Positions 1-7,730 of a stretch of 64,000 nucleotides of DNA are shown here, one piece after another. Each line of letters opens with the position of its first letter. Positions within the stretch are counted from its first letter, which is position 1. Origin of the DNA: Scytonema hofmannii PCC 7110 (lineage in GTDB: Bacteria; Cyanobacteriota; Cyanobacteriia; Cyanobacteriales; Nostocaceae). The translations under genes and the position numbers were made by a program. The notes under the pieces were generated by a model. That model saw only the letters and a program-made list of their open reading frames with translations, searched no databases and had not been told where the DNA came from. The stretch covers positions 7,243,783 through 7,307,782 of the forward strand of contig NZ_KQ976354.1 of NCBI RefSeq assembly GCF_000346485.2. Reading direction: 5' to 3'.

Positions 1-200
1 ATGCATCATGTAAATTGGCATTTCTGGTAGTAACCACATCGATCGCTACAAGTCCAACACCTTGTTGAAGGTAAGTTTGACATTTTGCAACGAATGCTTT
101 CTGATGGCTCGATCAATCTTTATTAGCTGGACTTACAAGCTCAATTGCTCCTGCTAAAATTGGACTTGCTTCAGTGTTAAATGAAAAGCTGATAATACTA
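1..200 (-). pseudogene. DUF4058-like protein fragment, nonsense-mutated, runs off the window
   Basis: Reading the minus strand from about 200 down to 1 gives a continuous frame with ILAGAIELVSPANKD, then a TGA at about 147-149, then SSHQKAFVAKCQTYLQQGVG and VAIDVVTTRNANLHDA. The 'ELVSPxNKD ... FxxKCxxYLQQGVG' pattern is one I associate with DUF4058-type cyanobacterial proteins. The in-frame TGA stands where CGA (Arg) would be expected, so I read this as a decayed gene. No start is visible within the window and the 3' part lies beyond base 1. The family name rests on memory of short motifs and is moderately sure; the broken frame is directly visible. Confidence 0.5.
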
Positions 201-493
201 TAGCATTTCCTAATCTACTGAGTACAAATTTATCCGCGTCCATCTGCGTTCATCTGCGGTTAATTACTTCTTTTTGTACCTCACGGAAGAATGTTGCTCT
301 CAACTTGTTCTAAACTAACAGTGTTTGGCTCATAGGCGATTACAAATTTCAAAGGGATGGGAATTATTATTAGAGTGGAACGTAGTATATATTACGTGCG
401 ATCGCAAATTAAAATTTTTGTTTGACGTGCCAGGGTTATGCCCATAAATTTAGCTAAGTGCTAACTCAAAAAAATAGGTCGGAACTTTTCAGT
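201..493. other. intergenic; no gene seen
   Basis: Between the DUF4058-like remnant and the methyltransferase. It holds a copy of the 'tccgcgtccatctgcgttc' phrase (about 234-253) that I know as a common dispersed cyanobacterial sequence, and a HIP1-like gcgatcgca near 400. No open frame with recognisable motifs was seen. Confidence 0.5.
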
Positions 494-1180
494 ATGAATG
501 AGAGCTTGACTCAAAAAATTCGGAATGATTTTGATCGCATTGCTCTGCACGATCAACAGGGGTGGGATCATAACAATCACTATCACCGTTTTCTACTTAA
601 ACAATTACCAAACCGTTGTCAAACTGTTCTTGATGTCGGTTGTGGAACAGGTGAGTTTTCACGTCTTCTGGCTAACCGTGCCGATCAAGTTATTGCTATC
701 GACTTATCTCCAAACATGATCGAGGTTGCCAAGGAGCGTTCAAGCCAGTTTTCAAATATTGATTTTCAAGTTGCTGATGTTTTGAAGTGCCAGTTTCCAG
801 CCGAAAAGTTTGATGCTATTGTGGCGATCGCCACACTTCACCATTTGCCAGTCGAAAGCTTGCTGCCTAATCTGAAAGCTGCCTTAAAACCTAGTGGTAG
901 GTTGGTGATTTTGGATTTACTAGAACAGTCGAATCTGCTAGATAAGTTGAGCGATTTTGTCGCTGTTCCCCTCAACTGGCTATTTCAGATGCTTCTGAAT
1001 AGGCATATTCAACAATCACCCGAAGCAGCAGCAGCGATGAGAGAGCATCTTCGCACAGACAAGTACTTTACCCTTTCACAAGCACGGCAAATTTACACAC
1101 ACTCAATGAGGGGAGCGAAAGTTAGAAAACACTTGTTTTGGCGATATTCAGTAATTTGGGAGAAGTCGGCGGCGGCATAA
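494..1180 (+). CDS. class I SAM-dependent methyltransferase
   Basis: Predicted soluble methyltransferase with a Rossmann-like SAM fold. Counting from ATG at 494, motif I is VLDVGCGTGEF (about residues 45-55), followed by the acidic strand end VIAIDLSPNMI and the post-II motif FDAIVAIATLHHL. The open frame can be extended to a GTG at 458, but that extension (LTQKNRSELFS) partly repeats the SLTQK after the ATG, and the ATG has a purine-rich GGTCGGA upstream, so I choose 494. The 228-aa length fits the UbiE/methyltransferase-11 class. Substrate cannot be read from sequence, and neighbours give no pathway. Confidence 0.85.
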   Translation: MNESLTQKIRNDFDRIALHDQQGWDHNNHYHRFLLKQLPNRCQTVLDVGCGTGEFSRLLANRADQVIAIDLSPNMIEVAKERSSQFSNIDFQVADVLKCQFPAEKFDAIVAIATLHHLPVESLLPNLKAALKPSGRLVILDLLEQSNLLDKLSDFVAVPLNWLFQMLLNRHIQQSPEAAAAMREHLRTDKYFTLSQARQIYTHSMRGAKVRKHLFWRYSVIWEKSAAA

Positions 1181-1294
1181 TCGGGATAAGAAGAATCCTT
1201 ACGAATCTCCCTCTCAGAGAGCCTTCGTAACAAGTTAAAATAACATTGCTTTTGTCAATTAGAAATTATGCTGAAAAGTGAGTAAAAAAATCGA

Positions 1295-1798
1295 ATGATA
1301 ATTAGAAAATTAACCAAACATGATGCAGAAGATTATAGGAATATCAGATTAGAAGCTTTATATAACAATCCAGATTCATTTGGCACAATGTATCATGAAG
1401 AAGCAATTAAGACGATAGATAAATTTAGGGATAGAATATCAGTAGATAACAATAACTTTATATTGGGCTGCTCTGAGGATAAAGAGTTAATTGGAATAGT
1501 CGCATTTCATCAAGAAGAAAGAATAAAAGTAAGGCATAAAGCATATATTCGTAGTATGTTTGTTAAACAAGAATATCGAGGAAAAGGTATAGGTAAATTA
1601 CTACTGAATGAATTAATTGAAAGAGCAAAGGCTATTAATGAGATAGAAATATTATTACTTGATGTTGTTACAAATAATATATCAGCAAAACAACTTTATT
1701 TATCATTTGGCTTTAAAATATATGGAATAGAGAAAATGGCGTATAAATTTAGTAATCAATATTTTGATATGGAATCTATGTCTTTACAGATTAAATAA
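1295..1798 (+). CDS. GNAT family N-acetyltransferase
   Basis: 167-aa acetyltransferase of the GCN5-related fold. Motif A, which binds the acetyl-CoA pyrophosphate, is seen as SMFVKQEYRGKGIGKLLL (RGKGIGK near residues 96-102). The later LYLSFGFKIYGIEKMAYK matches the 'LYxxxGF' signature near the C terminus. The N-terminal MIIRKLTKHDAEDYRNIRLEAL is typical of the family. Codon use is strikingly AT-rich (ATA, AGA, TTA dominate) compared with the methyltransferase next door, suggesting recent acquisition or low expression. The acceptor could be a small amine, an antibiotic or a protein; sequence alone does not decide. Confidence 0.85.
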   Translation: MIIRKLTKHDAEDYRNIRLEALYNNPDSFGTMYHEEAIKTIDKFRDRISVDNNNFILGCSEDKELIGIVAFHQEERIKVRHKAYIRSMFVKQEYRGKGIGKLLLNELIERAKAINEIEILLLDVVTNNISAKQLYLSFGFKIYGIEKMAYKFSNQYFDMESMSLQIK

Positions 1799-1845
1799 GA
1801 AGAAGGGACTTTCAAGCGAACACGATCTGGCACTTCGTTCCAATG

Positions 1846-1908
1846 GACAAAGAGGCTCCGCCTCGAAAATGGCATTACCAGGCGGAGCCTGGGAACGAGA
1901 GATGGCTA
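1846..1908. repeat. GC-rich inverted repeat (dispersed palindrome)
   Basis: Two internally palindromic arms, GAGGCTCCGCCTC and CCAGGCGGAGCCTGG, lie around a short AATGGCATTA centre and are followed by GAACGA. This 'gaggctccgcctc/aggcggagcct' sequence recurs in many cyanobacterial genomes and may fold on RNA as a terminator for the acetyltransferase gene. The arms are seen directly; function is inference. Confidence 0.6.
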
Positions 1909-1917
1909 CTGAATTTT

Positions 1918-1984
1918 GGCTCTAATCCAAAATCTACCGACCGACACCTATATATTGGAAGCCAGCTTGGGTTGAATACTTAAT
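1918..1984 (-). pseudogene. relic of a UDP-glucose dehydrogenase 3' end
   Basis: On the minus strand, 1936-1971 reads QAGFQYIGVGR followed by TAG. The last residues AGFQYIGVGR and stop are the same as those of the intact dehydrogenase ending at 5023. The downstream flank (TTGGCTCTAATCCAAAATC in plus orientation) is also shared with 4970-4990. Upstream of this short stretch the homology fades (KNIKYST instead of DPETMIR), and the frame then runs into the xisI remnant. It looks like the last bases of a second copy left at a deletion junction. Confidence 0.6.
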
Positions 1985-1987
1985 GTT

Positions 1988-2269
1988 TTGTCTCATTTCT
2001 TGTCACAACTTAGATTTACCCCTTTGCAACCAAACTGTTTGAAGGTACTTGCAGAGCAAGCTTCAAAATCGTTTGTTCAATATACCAGAGTTCATGGATG
2101 TCTGATTCATATTGACATTATCGACCACCAGGTTTGGATTCAACGAGATGGAACTGAAGACGGTATTGCTAACGATCTAATTGCTGCTGGAGTTCCCACA
2201 AAAGATATTGTTATTGGTTTCCATCCTCCTGAACTCCGACCTTATACTAAATATGCTATCGCTATGTAA
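1988..2269 (+). pseudogene. truncated XisI-like protein (fdxN element excision controlling factor family)
   Basis: From about residue 31 on (FVQYTRVHGCLIHIDI, VWIQRDGTEDGIANDLI, IVIGFHPPELRPYTKYAIA) the frame matches the conserved C-terminal two thirds of XisI proteins, which are usually about 110 aa. The first 30 residues (MSHFLSQLRFTPLQPN) do not resemble the normal XisI start. The only start at this position is a TTG, and no xisH partner precedes it. The 5' part therefore seems to have been replaced, with the dehydrogenase relic directly upstream. Family recognition is fairly sure; whether any product is made is doubtful. Confidence 0.65.
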
Positions 2270-2276
2270 GGAGGTA

Positions 2277-2382
2277 GCAATTTACAGCTATTTTCAGGTA
2301 AATAGACCACAGTCGTAGAGGCGCAATGCCTTGCGCCCTTACAAGTGGTGTGGTTCATTTAGGTGAAAACTGCTGTAATTGC
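2277..2382. mobile_element. 106-bp inverted-repeat element (MITE-like)
   Basis: The ends GCAATTTACAGCTATTTTCA and GTGAAAACTGCTGTAATTGC are imperfect inverted repeats of about 20 bp. Between them lies the small palindrome GAGGCGCAATGCCTTGCGCCC. It begins 8 bases after the xisI stop codon. The inner palindrome is itself a dispersed repeat found again near 49.58, 50.72 and 61.03-61.09 kb. No coding capacity, so any mobility would depend on a transposase elsewhere. Confidence 0.55.
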
Positions 2383-2751
2383 AAGACTTAACGAGCAAAC
2401 GCTAGCGTATGTTACCTTTCTAATTGCTTTTAAATATAACAATATCTATAGTGAATCTCTGAAAATGACGAATATGGCTTTACTCTTCTATTAACGCTAA
2501 ACCAAAATAATTTATGAGAAATCATAAAGAGGCGTTTCTAGTGAGAGGTTGTTTTAAGATGGAGAAGTATTACCTTATTGAGCGCCAATCTGGTGAGAGC
2601 AGATAGTCTAGTAGGGCATAATTACTAAAACCCGGATGAGTGTTTTTCTTCAAAGCCTCTTTCTGTAAAGCTTTAACAAGAAATAAAGATTCGGCTTTTA
2701 AAGATTATGGTCTACTAGGCAAGTAGAGCAGTTTTAACACTTGCGTAAAAA
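2383..2751. other. intergenic; no gene seen
   Basis: AT-rich stretch between the inverted-repeat element and the kinase remnant. I see no frame with recognisable motifs, no tRNA-like cloverleaf and no strong palindrome. It may hold the old kinase promoter. Confidence 0.4.
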
Positions 2752-2800
2752 AGACCTCCTCAAGCAGTAATCCTACTAGAAGCCAATTGCTGAGGGGGTC
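2752..2800 (+). promoter_or_regulatory. inverted repeat just upstream of the kinase start
   Basis: GACCTCCTCAAGCA (2752 on) and TTGCTGAGGGGGTC (ending at 2800) are near-complementary arms around a loop of about 20 nt, and the kinase ATG follows four bases later at 2805. On RNA the fold would abut the start codon. It could be a former leader hairpin or the end of an older element; not resolved. Confidence 0.4.
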
Positions 2801-2804
2801 TAAG

Positions 2805-3223
2805 ATGAATGTGCCAAAGCAGCCAGAGGTGAAAGGTTATTGGCAACCGGGGCATCAGCTATATCACGCTAAATACACCATCGAAAAAGATTTAGGATGT
2901 GGGGGATTTGGCATCACTTACCTAGAGCGCCGGTCCACTAATATACGTTGACAAAAACGATATTATGAGTGTAATGGGAAAACGCTGATTTTGGACTAAA
3001 TATTTGGGTTCGGTTTTTAGCGATTCTCCTTCTCCTGTCGGAGACGCTGCGCGAACGCATTAAAACATAACGCCAAAATCGCCGATTTTAATAACCCCCA
3101 TATTTTGCGTTTTACGTCAAGCACTTCTACTGGACCGGCGCTCTAGCTAGAGACAAAAAATCTCAGCAGGTAGTTATTAAAACTTTGAATAAGAATGGAA
3201 TGAAGGTGAGTGCGATCGCGTAA
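2805..3223 (+). pseudogene. Ser/Thr protein kinase N-terminal fragment, split by a mobile element
   Basis: ATG at 2805 gives MNVPKQPEVKGYWQPGHQLY, then YTIEKDLGCGGFGITYL, the glycine-rich ATP loop (GxGGFG) of cyanobacterial Hanks-type kinases. The frame is interrupted at 2926 by a 217-bp insertion. After it, 3147-3196 continues as ARDKKSQQVVIKTLNK, with the VAIK-type lysine. Removing the insert and one CTAG copy restores ...GGFGITYLARDKK... exactly. A stop follows at 3221, so the rest of the kinase domain is missing as well: two independent lesions. No product with kinase activity can be made. Confidence 0.85.
2926..3142. mobile_element. 217-bp non-autonomous element with CTAG target duplication
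   Basis: Inverted ends AGCGCCGGTCCA (2926-2937) and TGGACCGGCGCT (3131-3142) are perfect over 12 bp. Both sides carry CTAG (2922-2925, 3143-3146), and deleting the element plus one CTAG rebuilds the kinase frame, so CTAG is a true 4-bp target duplication. CTAG fits the YTAR preference known for the IS5 group. The interior has no open frame; it includes the dispersed phrase GGAGACGCTGCGCGAACGC. A 119-bp relative with similar ends lies at 7731-7849. The mobilising transposase is not identified. Confidence 0.8.
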
Positions 3224-3430
3224 CTGGGGACGCGTGGGAATTGGTAGTACATTGTAGTATATAAGAGATTGATCGTCTCATCTGAGAATCCTTCGTCATC
3301 TAACACTCCGATTGCTCCAGTAGGGAATATCTATTCTGCTATCTTCCCTCTGCATGGAGTTTTACGCAAAAGACATGGGTTTTTACAAAACTTTACATAA
3401 TTCCACTTTCTCATGCTTGAGCATAATTTA

Positions 3431-3556
3431 AGGGACTTCCAAATAAAAAAATAATCAACTTTCTCTTGTGGTACGGGCTTCTAGCCCGTCACCAACACAG
3501 AACGGGCGCTGCTCTCCGTCCCACAAGATGGATAATTTATTTCTTGGACATCCTTA
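3431..3556. mobile_element. about 125-bp inverted-repeat element at the 3' end of vapC
   Basis: The left end reads TTAAGGGACTTCCAAATAAA ... CTCTTGTGG; the right end, read on the other strand, TTAAGGATGTCCAAGAAATA ... TCTTGTGGGA, so the two ends are imperfect inverted repeats. A related copy lies at 62881-62997. In both places the element ends at the stop codon of a minus-strand gene (vapC TAA at 3554-3556, hisA TAA at 62998-63000), so it may also act as a transcription terminator. Confidence 0.6.
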
Positions 3557-3958
3557 AGAAGAACGCCAATTCTCGATTTGCAAATTTGGTACTCTTTGAA
3601 ATTCTCTCTCGTTGGATGTTACCAGAATATGATTATGAGTTAGTGCTGTTGCTGCAATCAGTACATCATATGCACCGATAGGAGTACCTGCTGTTTTCAG
3701 AATGCTTCTAATCTGAGCAGCTTGTTCGGCTTCTGACGCAGCAAAAGATAATATTGTAATTGAACTTAAGAAAGCTTCGATCGCCGATTGAATTTTAAGA
3801 GCCTTTTGGGGATTAATTGCTAATCCATATTTCACTTCCATTAGTGTTAAGGATGAAATAAAAATATCAGCAGGAGAAGTAGATTTTAATCGCTTAAGAG
3901 TGTTTTCTTCTCCCTTAATAAAATCACTAATTACGCAAGTATCTAGTAAATAACTCAT
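3554..3958 (-). CDS. vapC: type II toxin VapC, PIN-domain ribonuclease
   Basis: 134-aa PIN-domain protein. The first acidic residue sits in YLLDTCVISDF (Asp6), the second in SLTLMEVKYGL (Glu41), and the later GAYDVLIAATAL and HILVTSNEREF carry the remaining acids of the Mg-dependent nuclease site. VapC toxins typically cleave tRNA or rRNA and are held inactive by a cognate antitoxin. The antitoxin gene lies immediately upstream on the same strand with 2 bases between its stop codon and this start, so the two are co-transcribed and perhaps translationally coupled. The frame is full length, with all key residues present. Confidence 0.9.
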   Translation of the reverse strand: MSYLLDTCVISDFIKGEENTLKRLKSTSPADIFISSLTLMEVKYGLAINPQKALKIQSAIEAFLSSITILSFAASEAEQAAQIRSILKTAGTPIGAYDVLIAATALTHNHILVTSNEREFQRVPNLQIENWRSS

Positions 3959-3960
3959 CC

Positions 3961-4176
3961 TTAAAATTCGACTTCGTTAGGTGATAGCAGTTCATCTCGA
4001 TAGGACTCAAAAATTATAGTCTCTGCTACACCTTGATACTGCATAATAATTTCCGACCAATGGATTGGTTTTGTTTCTAAGAAAGTTACAAAAACGCGGC
4101 TTTCACTAATGCCTTGTGGTATTTCAGTAAGTTCAATTTTGCCGTTTTTGTAAATTCCTTCTATAGTTTGCAGCAT
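3961..4176 (-). CDS. antitoxin partner of VapC (AF2212/DUF104-like)
   Basis: 71-aa protein starting MLQTIEGIYKNGKIELTEIP, the short beta-hairpin start typical of DUF104/AF2212-like antitoxins ('xxGxYxNGxIxLxExP'). The C-terminal half (IIFESYRDELLSPNEVEF) is acidic, as expected for the segment that wraps a PIN toxin. A purine-rich AGGAGGAAAA precedes the ATG. It is first in the two-gene operon and probably autoregulates it. The family call rests on the N-terminal motif and the gene order. Confidence 0.75.
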   Translation of the reverse strand: MLQTIEGIYKNGKIELTEIPQGISESRVFVTFLETKPIHWSEIIMQYQGVAETIIFESYRDELLSPNEVEF

Positions 4177-4310
4177 GATTGTTTTCCTCCTAGCTAAATT
4201 ATAGTTGCTTTTTCTAAAGAATCATTGACAATTGCCTGATTCTTTGCAAAATATAGGTGATAGCTCATATGTATTAGGATAAAATAAAGGAAAAAAATTT
4301 TGTTGTTGTC

Positions 4311-4640
4311 ATGAGTAAAAGGACTCAACTGCTCGAAGCAATTGTAGCCCTGCCAGAGGAGCTAGTTGACCAGGCTTTGACCTATGTGCAGATGTTGCAA
4401 AATCCGATTCAGATTACACCGGGAGTTTGCTCCGGGCAGGCGCGGATTCGGAATACGCGAATTCCGGTATTGACTTTGGTAGCATATCGTCAACAGGGTG
4501 CGCCGGACGAGGAATTATTGGCAAACTATCCTGGCTTGACTGCTGCCGATCTGGATGCGGCTTGGGATTATTATGAGCAAAATCGCGAGCAGATTGATCG
4601 AGAGATTGCCCAAGATGAGTCAATCTCCATAGTAAAATGA
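4311..4640 (+). CDS. DUF433 antitoxin-like protein, without its usual partner
   Basis: 109 aa. Residues about 36-85 (ITPGVCSGQARIRNTRIPV ... LLANYPGLTAADLDAAWDYY) match DUF433, a winged-helix-like domain. The N-terminal 30 residues are a helical extension (LLEAIVALPEELVDQALTYV). DUF433 genes in cyanobacteria are normally followed by a PIN-like DUF5615 toxin gene; here the stop is followed only by a palindrome split by a mobile element, so the toxin is absent. It may act as a lone transcription factor or a protective antitoxin. The domain call is solid; function is inferred. Confidence 0.8.
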   Translation: MSKRTQLLEAIVALPEELVDQALTYVQMLQNPIQITPGVCSGQARIRNTRIPVLTLVAYRQQGAPDEELLANYPGLTAADLDAAWDYYEQNREQIDREIAQDESISIVK

Positions 4641-4678
4641 GGAAGTAATTTGGATTTTCGATTCCCTCCCCTTATAAA

Positions 4679-4879
4679 CTACGGTGTACACAGAAGTCCT
4701 AAAATCCTTGCCTGGTAAGATAAAAGCCTTAGTAGGTAAGGTTTTGAGTTCAGCCTGCTGATTCTCAATAGTGCCAGCTTAATGATAGAGGTTAAACGGA
4801 AAATCAAGGATTTCAAAAAATCATTTTCCGTTCTTTTCCGTCCATTTGATTCCTAACTCGACTTGTGTGTACACCGTAG
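4679..4879. mobile_element. 201-bp non-autonomous element inserted in a terminator palindrome
   Basis: Perfect 14-bp inverted ends CTACGGTGTACACA (4679-4692) and TGTGTACACCGTAG (4866-4879). Both flanks read CCCCTTATAAA (4668-4678 and 4880-4890), an 11-bp direct repeat consistent with a target duplication. Removing the element rebuilds CCCTCCCCTTATAAAGGGGAGGG, split here as CCCTCCCC + TTATAAA + GGGGAGGG, a palindrome just after the DUF433 stop. There is no coding frame inside. The ends are unlike those of the CTAG-flanked elements, so it belongs to a different family. Confidence 0.75.
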
Positions 4880-4969
4880 CCCCTTATAAAGGGGAGGGCT
4901 AGGGTGAAGTAAAACTAAAGCTAGAACATCAGTTTGTTAACCATTTTGAACTTGTTTATACCTAGATCT

Positions 4970-5022
4970 TGGCTCTAATCCAAAATCCAAAATCTAAAAT
5001 CCAAAATCCAAAATCCAAGCAT
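4970..5022. repeat. CAAAATC heptamer array
   Basis: About six imperfect tandem copies of the 7-mer CAAAATC (some CTAAAATC) directly after the stop codon of the dehydrogenase gene. This is the well known short tandem repeat class of heterocystous cyanobacteria. Confidence 0.8.
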
Positions 5023-6414
5023 CTACCGACCAACACCAATATATTGGAACCCAGCCCGAATCATTGTTTCGGGATCGAGATAGTTACGACCATCAATCAT
5101 CACTGGATGACTCATCAGTTGAGCCATTTTGGCGTAATCTAAGTTCTTGAATTGTTCCCATTCAGTAACCAACACCAATGCATCACAACCATCAGCCAGT
5201 CTTTCCGCATCAGTTTCCACCAACACGCCAGTCAAACCATGACGCATACCTGTTTGGGAAACAATGGGGTCATATGCTTTAACTTTTGCTCCCAAGCGGT
5301 TCAACTGCTCAATAATATTGAGGGCGGGCGCATCACGCATATCATCTGTATCCGGCTTAAAGGTTAAACCCAATAATCCAACAGATTTACCCTTGAGGAT
5401 TTTCAGGGCTTGCTGCAGTTTTTCAATTGCAATTAAACGCTGACGTTCGTTAACGCTCACAGCTGCTTTCATTAACTGAGCTTCATAACCGTAGTCATCA
5501 GCAGTATGAATGAGCGCTGCAACGTCTTTGGGGAAACAAGAACCACCCCAACCAATACCAGCATTCAAGAATTTGTTACCGATACGGGAGTCTAAACCGA
5601 TACCCTTAGCCACTTGAGTCACGTCAGCACCAACGCGATCGCAAATGTTAGCAACTTCGTTAATAAAACTAATCTTGGTTGCTAAGAAAGCGTTAGCGGC
5701 ATATTTAATCATTTCTGCCGAACTCAAATCTGTTGCCAATACTGGTACTGGAGGTAGAGATTGATTTTCAGCAAACTTACGCTCAACAATGGGAGCATAG
5801 AGTTGCTTCATCAAAGCGATCGCTCTAGCACTGTTGCCTCCCAACACAATACGGTCTGGATTAAAAGTATCATAGACTGCCGAACCTTCCCGTAGAAATT
5901 CTGGGTTACTAACGACATCAAACTCAGCTGTAATCTCAGGTAATTTCTCTAATTCTGAAGCCCCACCTGCAGTCACAAGTGTTTTTTGACGTTCGGCAAT
6001 GCCATCCAAAACAATCATCCGCACCCAGTCTCCAGAACCAATAGGCACTGTGGACTTGTTAACAATGACCTTATAACCACCATCTAAGTGAGCACCAATA
6101 CCACGAGCAACAGCTTCAACGTAGCGAGTATCGCTCTCACCAGTTGGTAGAGGTGGTGTTCCGACTGCAATAAACAGAATTTCCCCGTGAGCAACGCCCG
6201 CAGCCAAATCTGTTGTAAATTCAATTTTTTCTGCATTAATCGCAGATTGCATAATTTCTGATAGTCCAGGCTCAAATATTGGTGATTGCCCGGACTTCAT
6301 GATTTTAACTTTTTCTTCGTTATTGTCTACACAAATAACATCATGACCAATGTGAGCTAAGCACGCACCTGTCACCAAACCAACGTAACCAGTACCTATA
6401 ACACAAACACGCAT
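5023..6414 (-). CDS. ugd: UDP-glucose 6-dehydrogenase
   Basis: Oxidises UDP-glucose to UDP-glucuronate with two NAD+. From ATG at 6414 (463 aa) the protein starts MRVCVIGTGYVGLVTG, the GxGYVG dinucleotide-binding loop that begins this family; the longer open frame to 6501 adds 29 unrelated residues, so I reject it. The catalytic cysteine is Cys293 in GIGWGGSCFPKD, and AANAFLATKISFINE and GLTFKPDTDDMRDAP are the other family blocks. The next gene on the same strand upstream (6523-7455) is the decarboxylase that uses its product. They are 108 bases apart and likely one operon feeding cell-surface polysaccharide. A short relic of a second copy's 3' end lies near 1936-1971. Confidence 0.95.
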   Translation of the reverse strand: MRVCVIGTGYVGLVTGACLAHIGHDVICVDNNEEKVKIMKSGQSPIFEPGLSEIMQSAINAEKIEFTTDLAAGVAHGEILFIAVGTPPLPTGESDTRYVEAVARGIGAHLDGGYKVIVNKSTVPIGSGDWVRMIVLDGIAERQKTLVTAGGASELEKLPEITAEFDVVSNPEFLREGSAVYDTFNPDRIVLGGNSARAIALMKQLYAPIVERKFAENQSLPPVPVLATDLSSAEMIKYAANAFLATKISFINEVANICDRVGADVTQVAKGIGLDSRIGNKFLNAGIGWGGSCFPKDVAALIHTADDYGYEAQLMKAAVSVNERQRLIAIEKLQQALKILKGKSVGLLGLTFKPDTDDMRDAPALNIIEQLNRLGAKVKAYDPIVSQTGMRHGLTGVLVETDAERLADGCDALVLVTEWEQFKNLDYAKMAQLMSHPVMIDGRNYLDPETMIRAGFQYIGVGR

Positions 6415-6522
6415 TCGTTCTATTCCTCGTTTTATGGGATGGTTGTTTGAAAAAACTTTCAGTAAGAGCAAAGAGCTATAGTTTATAGTTCCCAAAGCCA
6501 AGAGTATTCTGACTATTGGCTA

Positions 6523-7455
6523 TTAACCATTTTTGATCCGCTCGCGAAAATCTTCTATAGTCAGTTTTAAACCCTCTTGCAAAGGAACGCTAGGTTCCCA
6601 ATTTAACCAAGTTTTTGCTCTTGTAATATCAGGGCGGCGACGACGTGGATCGTCTGAAGGTAATGGCTCAAACTGAATTTCTGCGTCAGGATTAACCAGG
6701 TTTTGCACTGCTTGTGCTAACTGTAAAATTGTATACTCATCAGGATTTCCTAAATTTACCGGACCGACGTATTCGTTATTCATCAGACGCATTAGACCGT
6801 CTACCAAGTCGGATACATAGCAAAAACTGCGGGTTTGCGAACCCTCTCCATAAACAGTCAGAGGAGTACCCCGCAACGCTTGAACCACAAAGTTGCTAAC
6901 TACCCGACCGTCGTTTTCCAGCATTCGAGGTCCGTAGGTGTTAAATATTCTTGCCACTCGGACATCAACTTTACTTTGTCTGTAATAATCAAAAGTCAGA
7001 GTTTCAGCAATGCGCTTTCCTTCGTCATAGCAAGAGCGAATTCCAATAGGATTCACGTTACCCCAGTACTCTTCATTTTGGGGATGAACGTTTGGATCGC
7101 CGTATACTTCACTCGTTGAAGCTAACAAAAATCTTGCTTTAACGCGCTTAGCCAATCCCAGCATATTCAACGTACCCATGACGTTAGTTTTCACTGTTTT
7201 TACGGGATTGTACTGGTAATGTACTGGGGAAGCAGGACAAGCCAGATGGTAGATTTGATCGACTTCCAATCTAATTGGCTCGGTAATATCATGACGGATC
7301 ATCTCAAAATATGGGTGATCCAGCCACTTTAAAATGTTGCGTTTGTGTCCTGTATAAAAATTGTCTAAGCAAATGACTTCATGTCCATCGGTTATTAGCC
7401 GATCGATGAGATGGGAGCCAATAAATCCAGCACCGCCCGTTACCAAAATTCTCAT
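6523..7455 (-). CDS. uxs: UDP-glucuronate decarboxylase (UDP-xylose synthase), extended SDR family
   Basis: Converts UDP-glucuronate to UDP-xylose through a 4-keto intermediate. The 310-aa chain has [12 protein letters not shown] (residues 5-16, NAD-binding GGxGxxG), the catalytic Tyr143/Lys147 pair in SCYDEGKR, the substrate block STSEVYGDP and [10 protein letters not shown]. The [19 protein letters not shown] block separates UXS from other SDR epimerases. It is transcribed before ugd on the same strand, so the pair forms a UDP-glucose to UDP-xylose route, presumably for exopolysaccharide or sheath glycans. Length and motifs are complete. Confidence 0.92.
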   Translation of the reverse strand: MRILVTGGAGFIGSHLIDRLITDGHEVICLDNFYTGHKRNILKWLDHPYFEMIRHDITEPIRLEVDQIYHLACPASPVHYQYNPVKTVKTNVMGTLNMLGLAKRVKARFLLASTSEVYGDPNVHPQNEEYWGNVNPIGIRSCYDEGKRIAETLTFDYYRQSKVDVRVARIFNTYGPRMLENDGRVVSNFVVQALRGTPLTVYGEGSQTRSFCYVSDLVDGLMRLMNNEYVGPVNLGNPDEYTILQLAQAVQNLVNPDAEIQFEPLPSDDPRRRRPDITRAKTWLNWEPSVPLQEGLKLTIEDFRERIKNG

Positions 7456-7726
7456 AGTTTCCCAGTTACTAACAAATGTTTGCTTTCTTCGCTTGCGCTT
7501 GTACTTAGATTACCCAGGCTTTAAACAAAAATACAGCAGAATAAATATATTTTGTTAGAGATTTACGGATAGATTTAGCTAGTTACCCCTGGATTTTGCT
7601 TTGCAATCTTGGTACTCACGATTCTTCACAAATCATAAAAAAAATAACAGACATTCTCTGCCTGTTGTTAGTTTTCAACTGAGACTTTACGAAATCTTTA
7701 AGAAAATTAAGTTTTTTAACAATCAT
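7456..7726. other. intergenic; upstream region of the sugar-nucleotide operon
   Basis: AT-rich. It should contain the promoter reading leftward into uxs. I could not assign a convincing -35/-10 pair and saw no coding frame with recognisable motifs. Confidence 0.4.
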
Positions 7727-7730
7727 CTAG

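Noticed and set aside
2750-2805. tRNA-like fold before the kinase fragment
   Set aside because: There is a single stem only, no cloverleaf, and no T-loop GTTCRA sequence.
3466-3681. 71-codon plus-strand frame near the vapC 3' end
   Set aside because: It spans the inverted-repeat element and the antisense of vapC; no motif.
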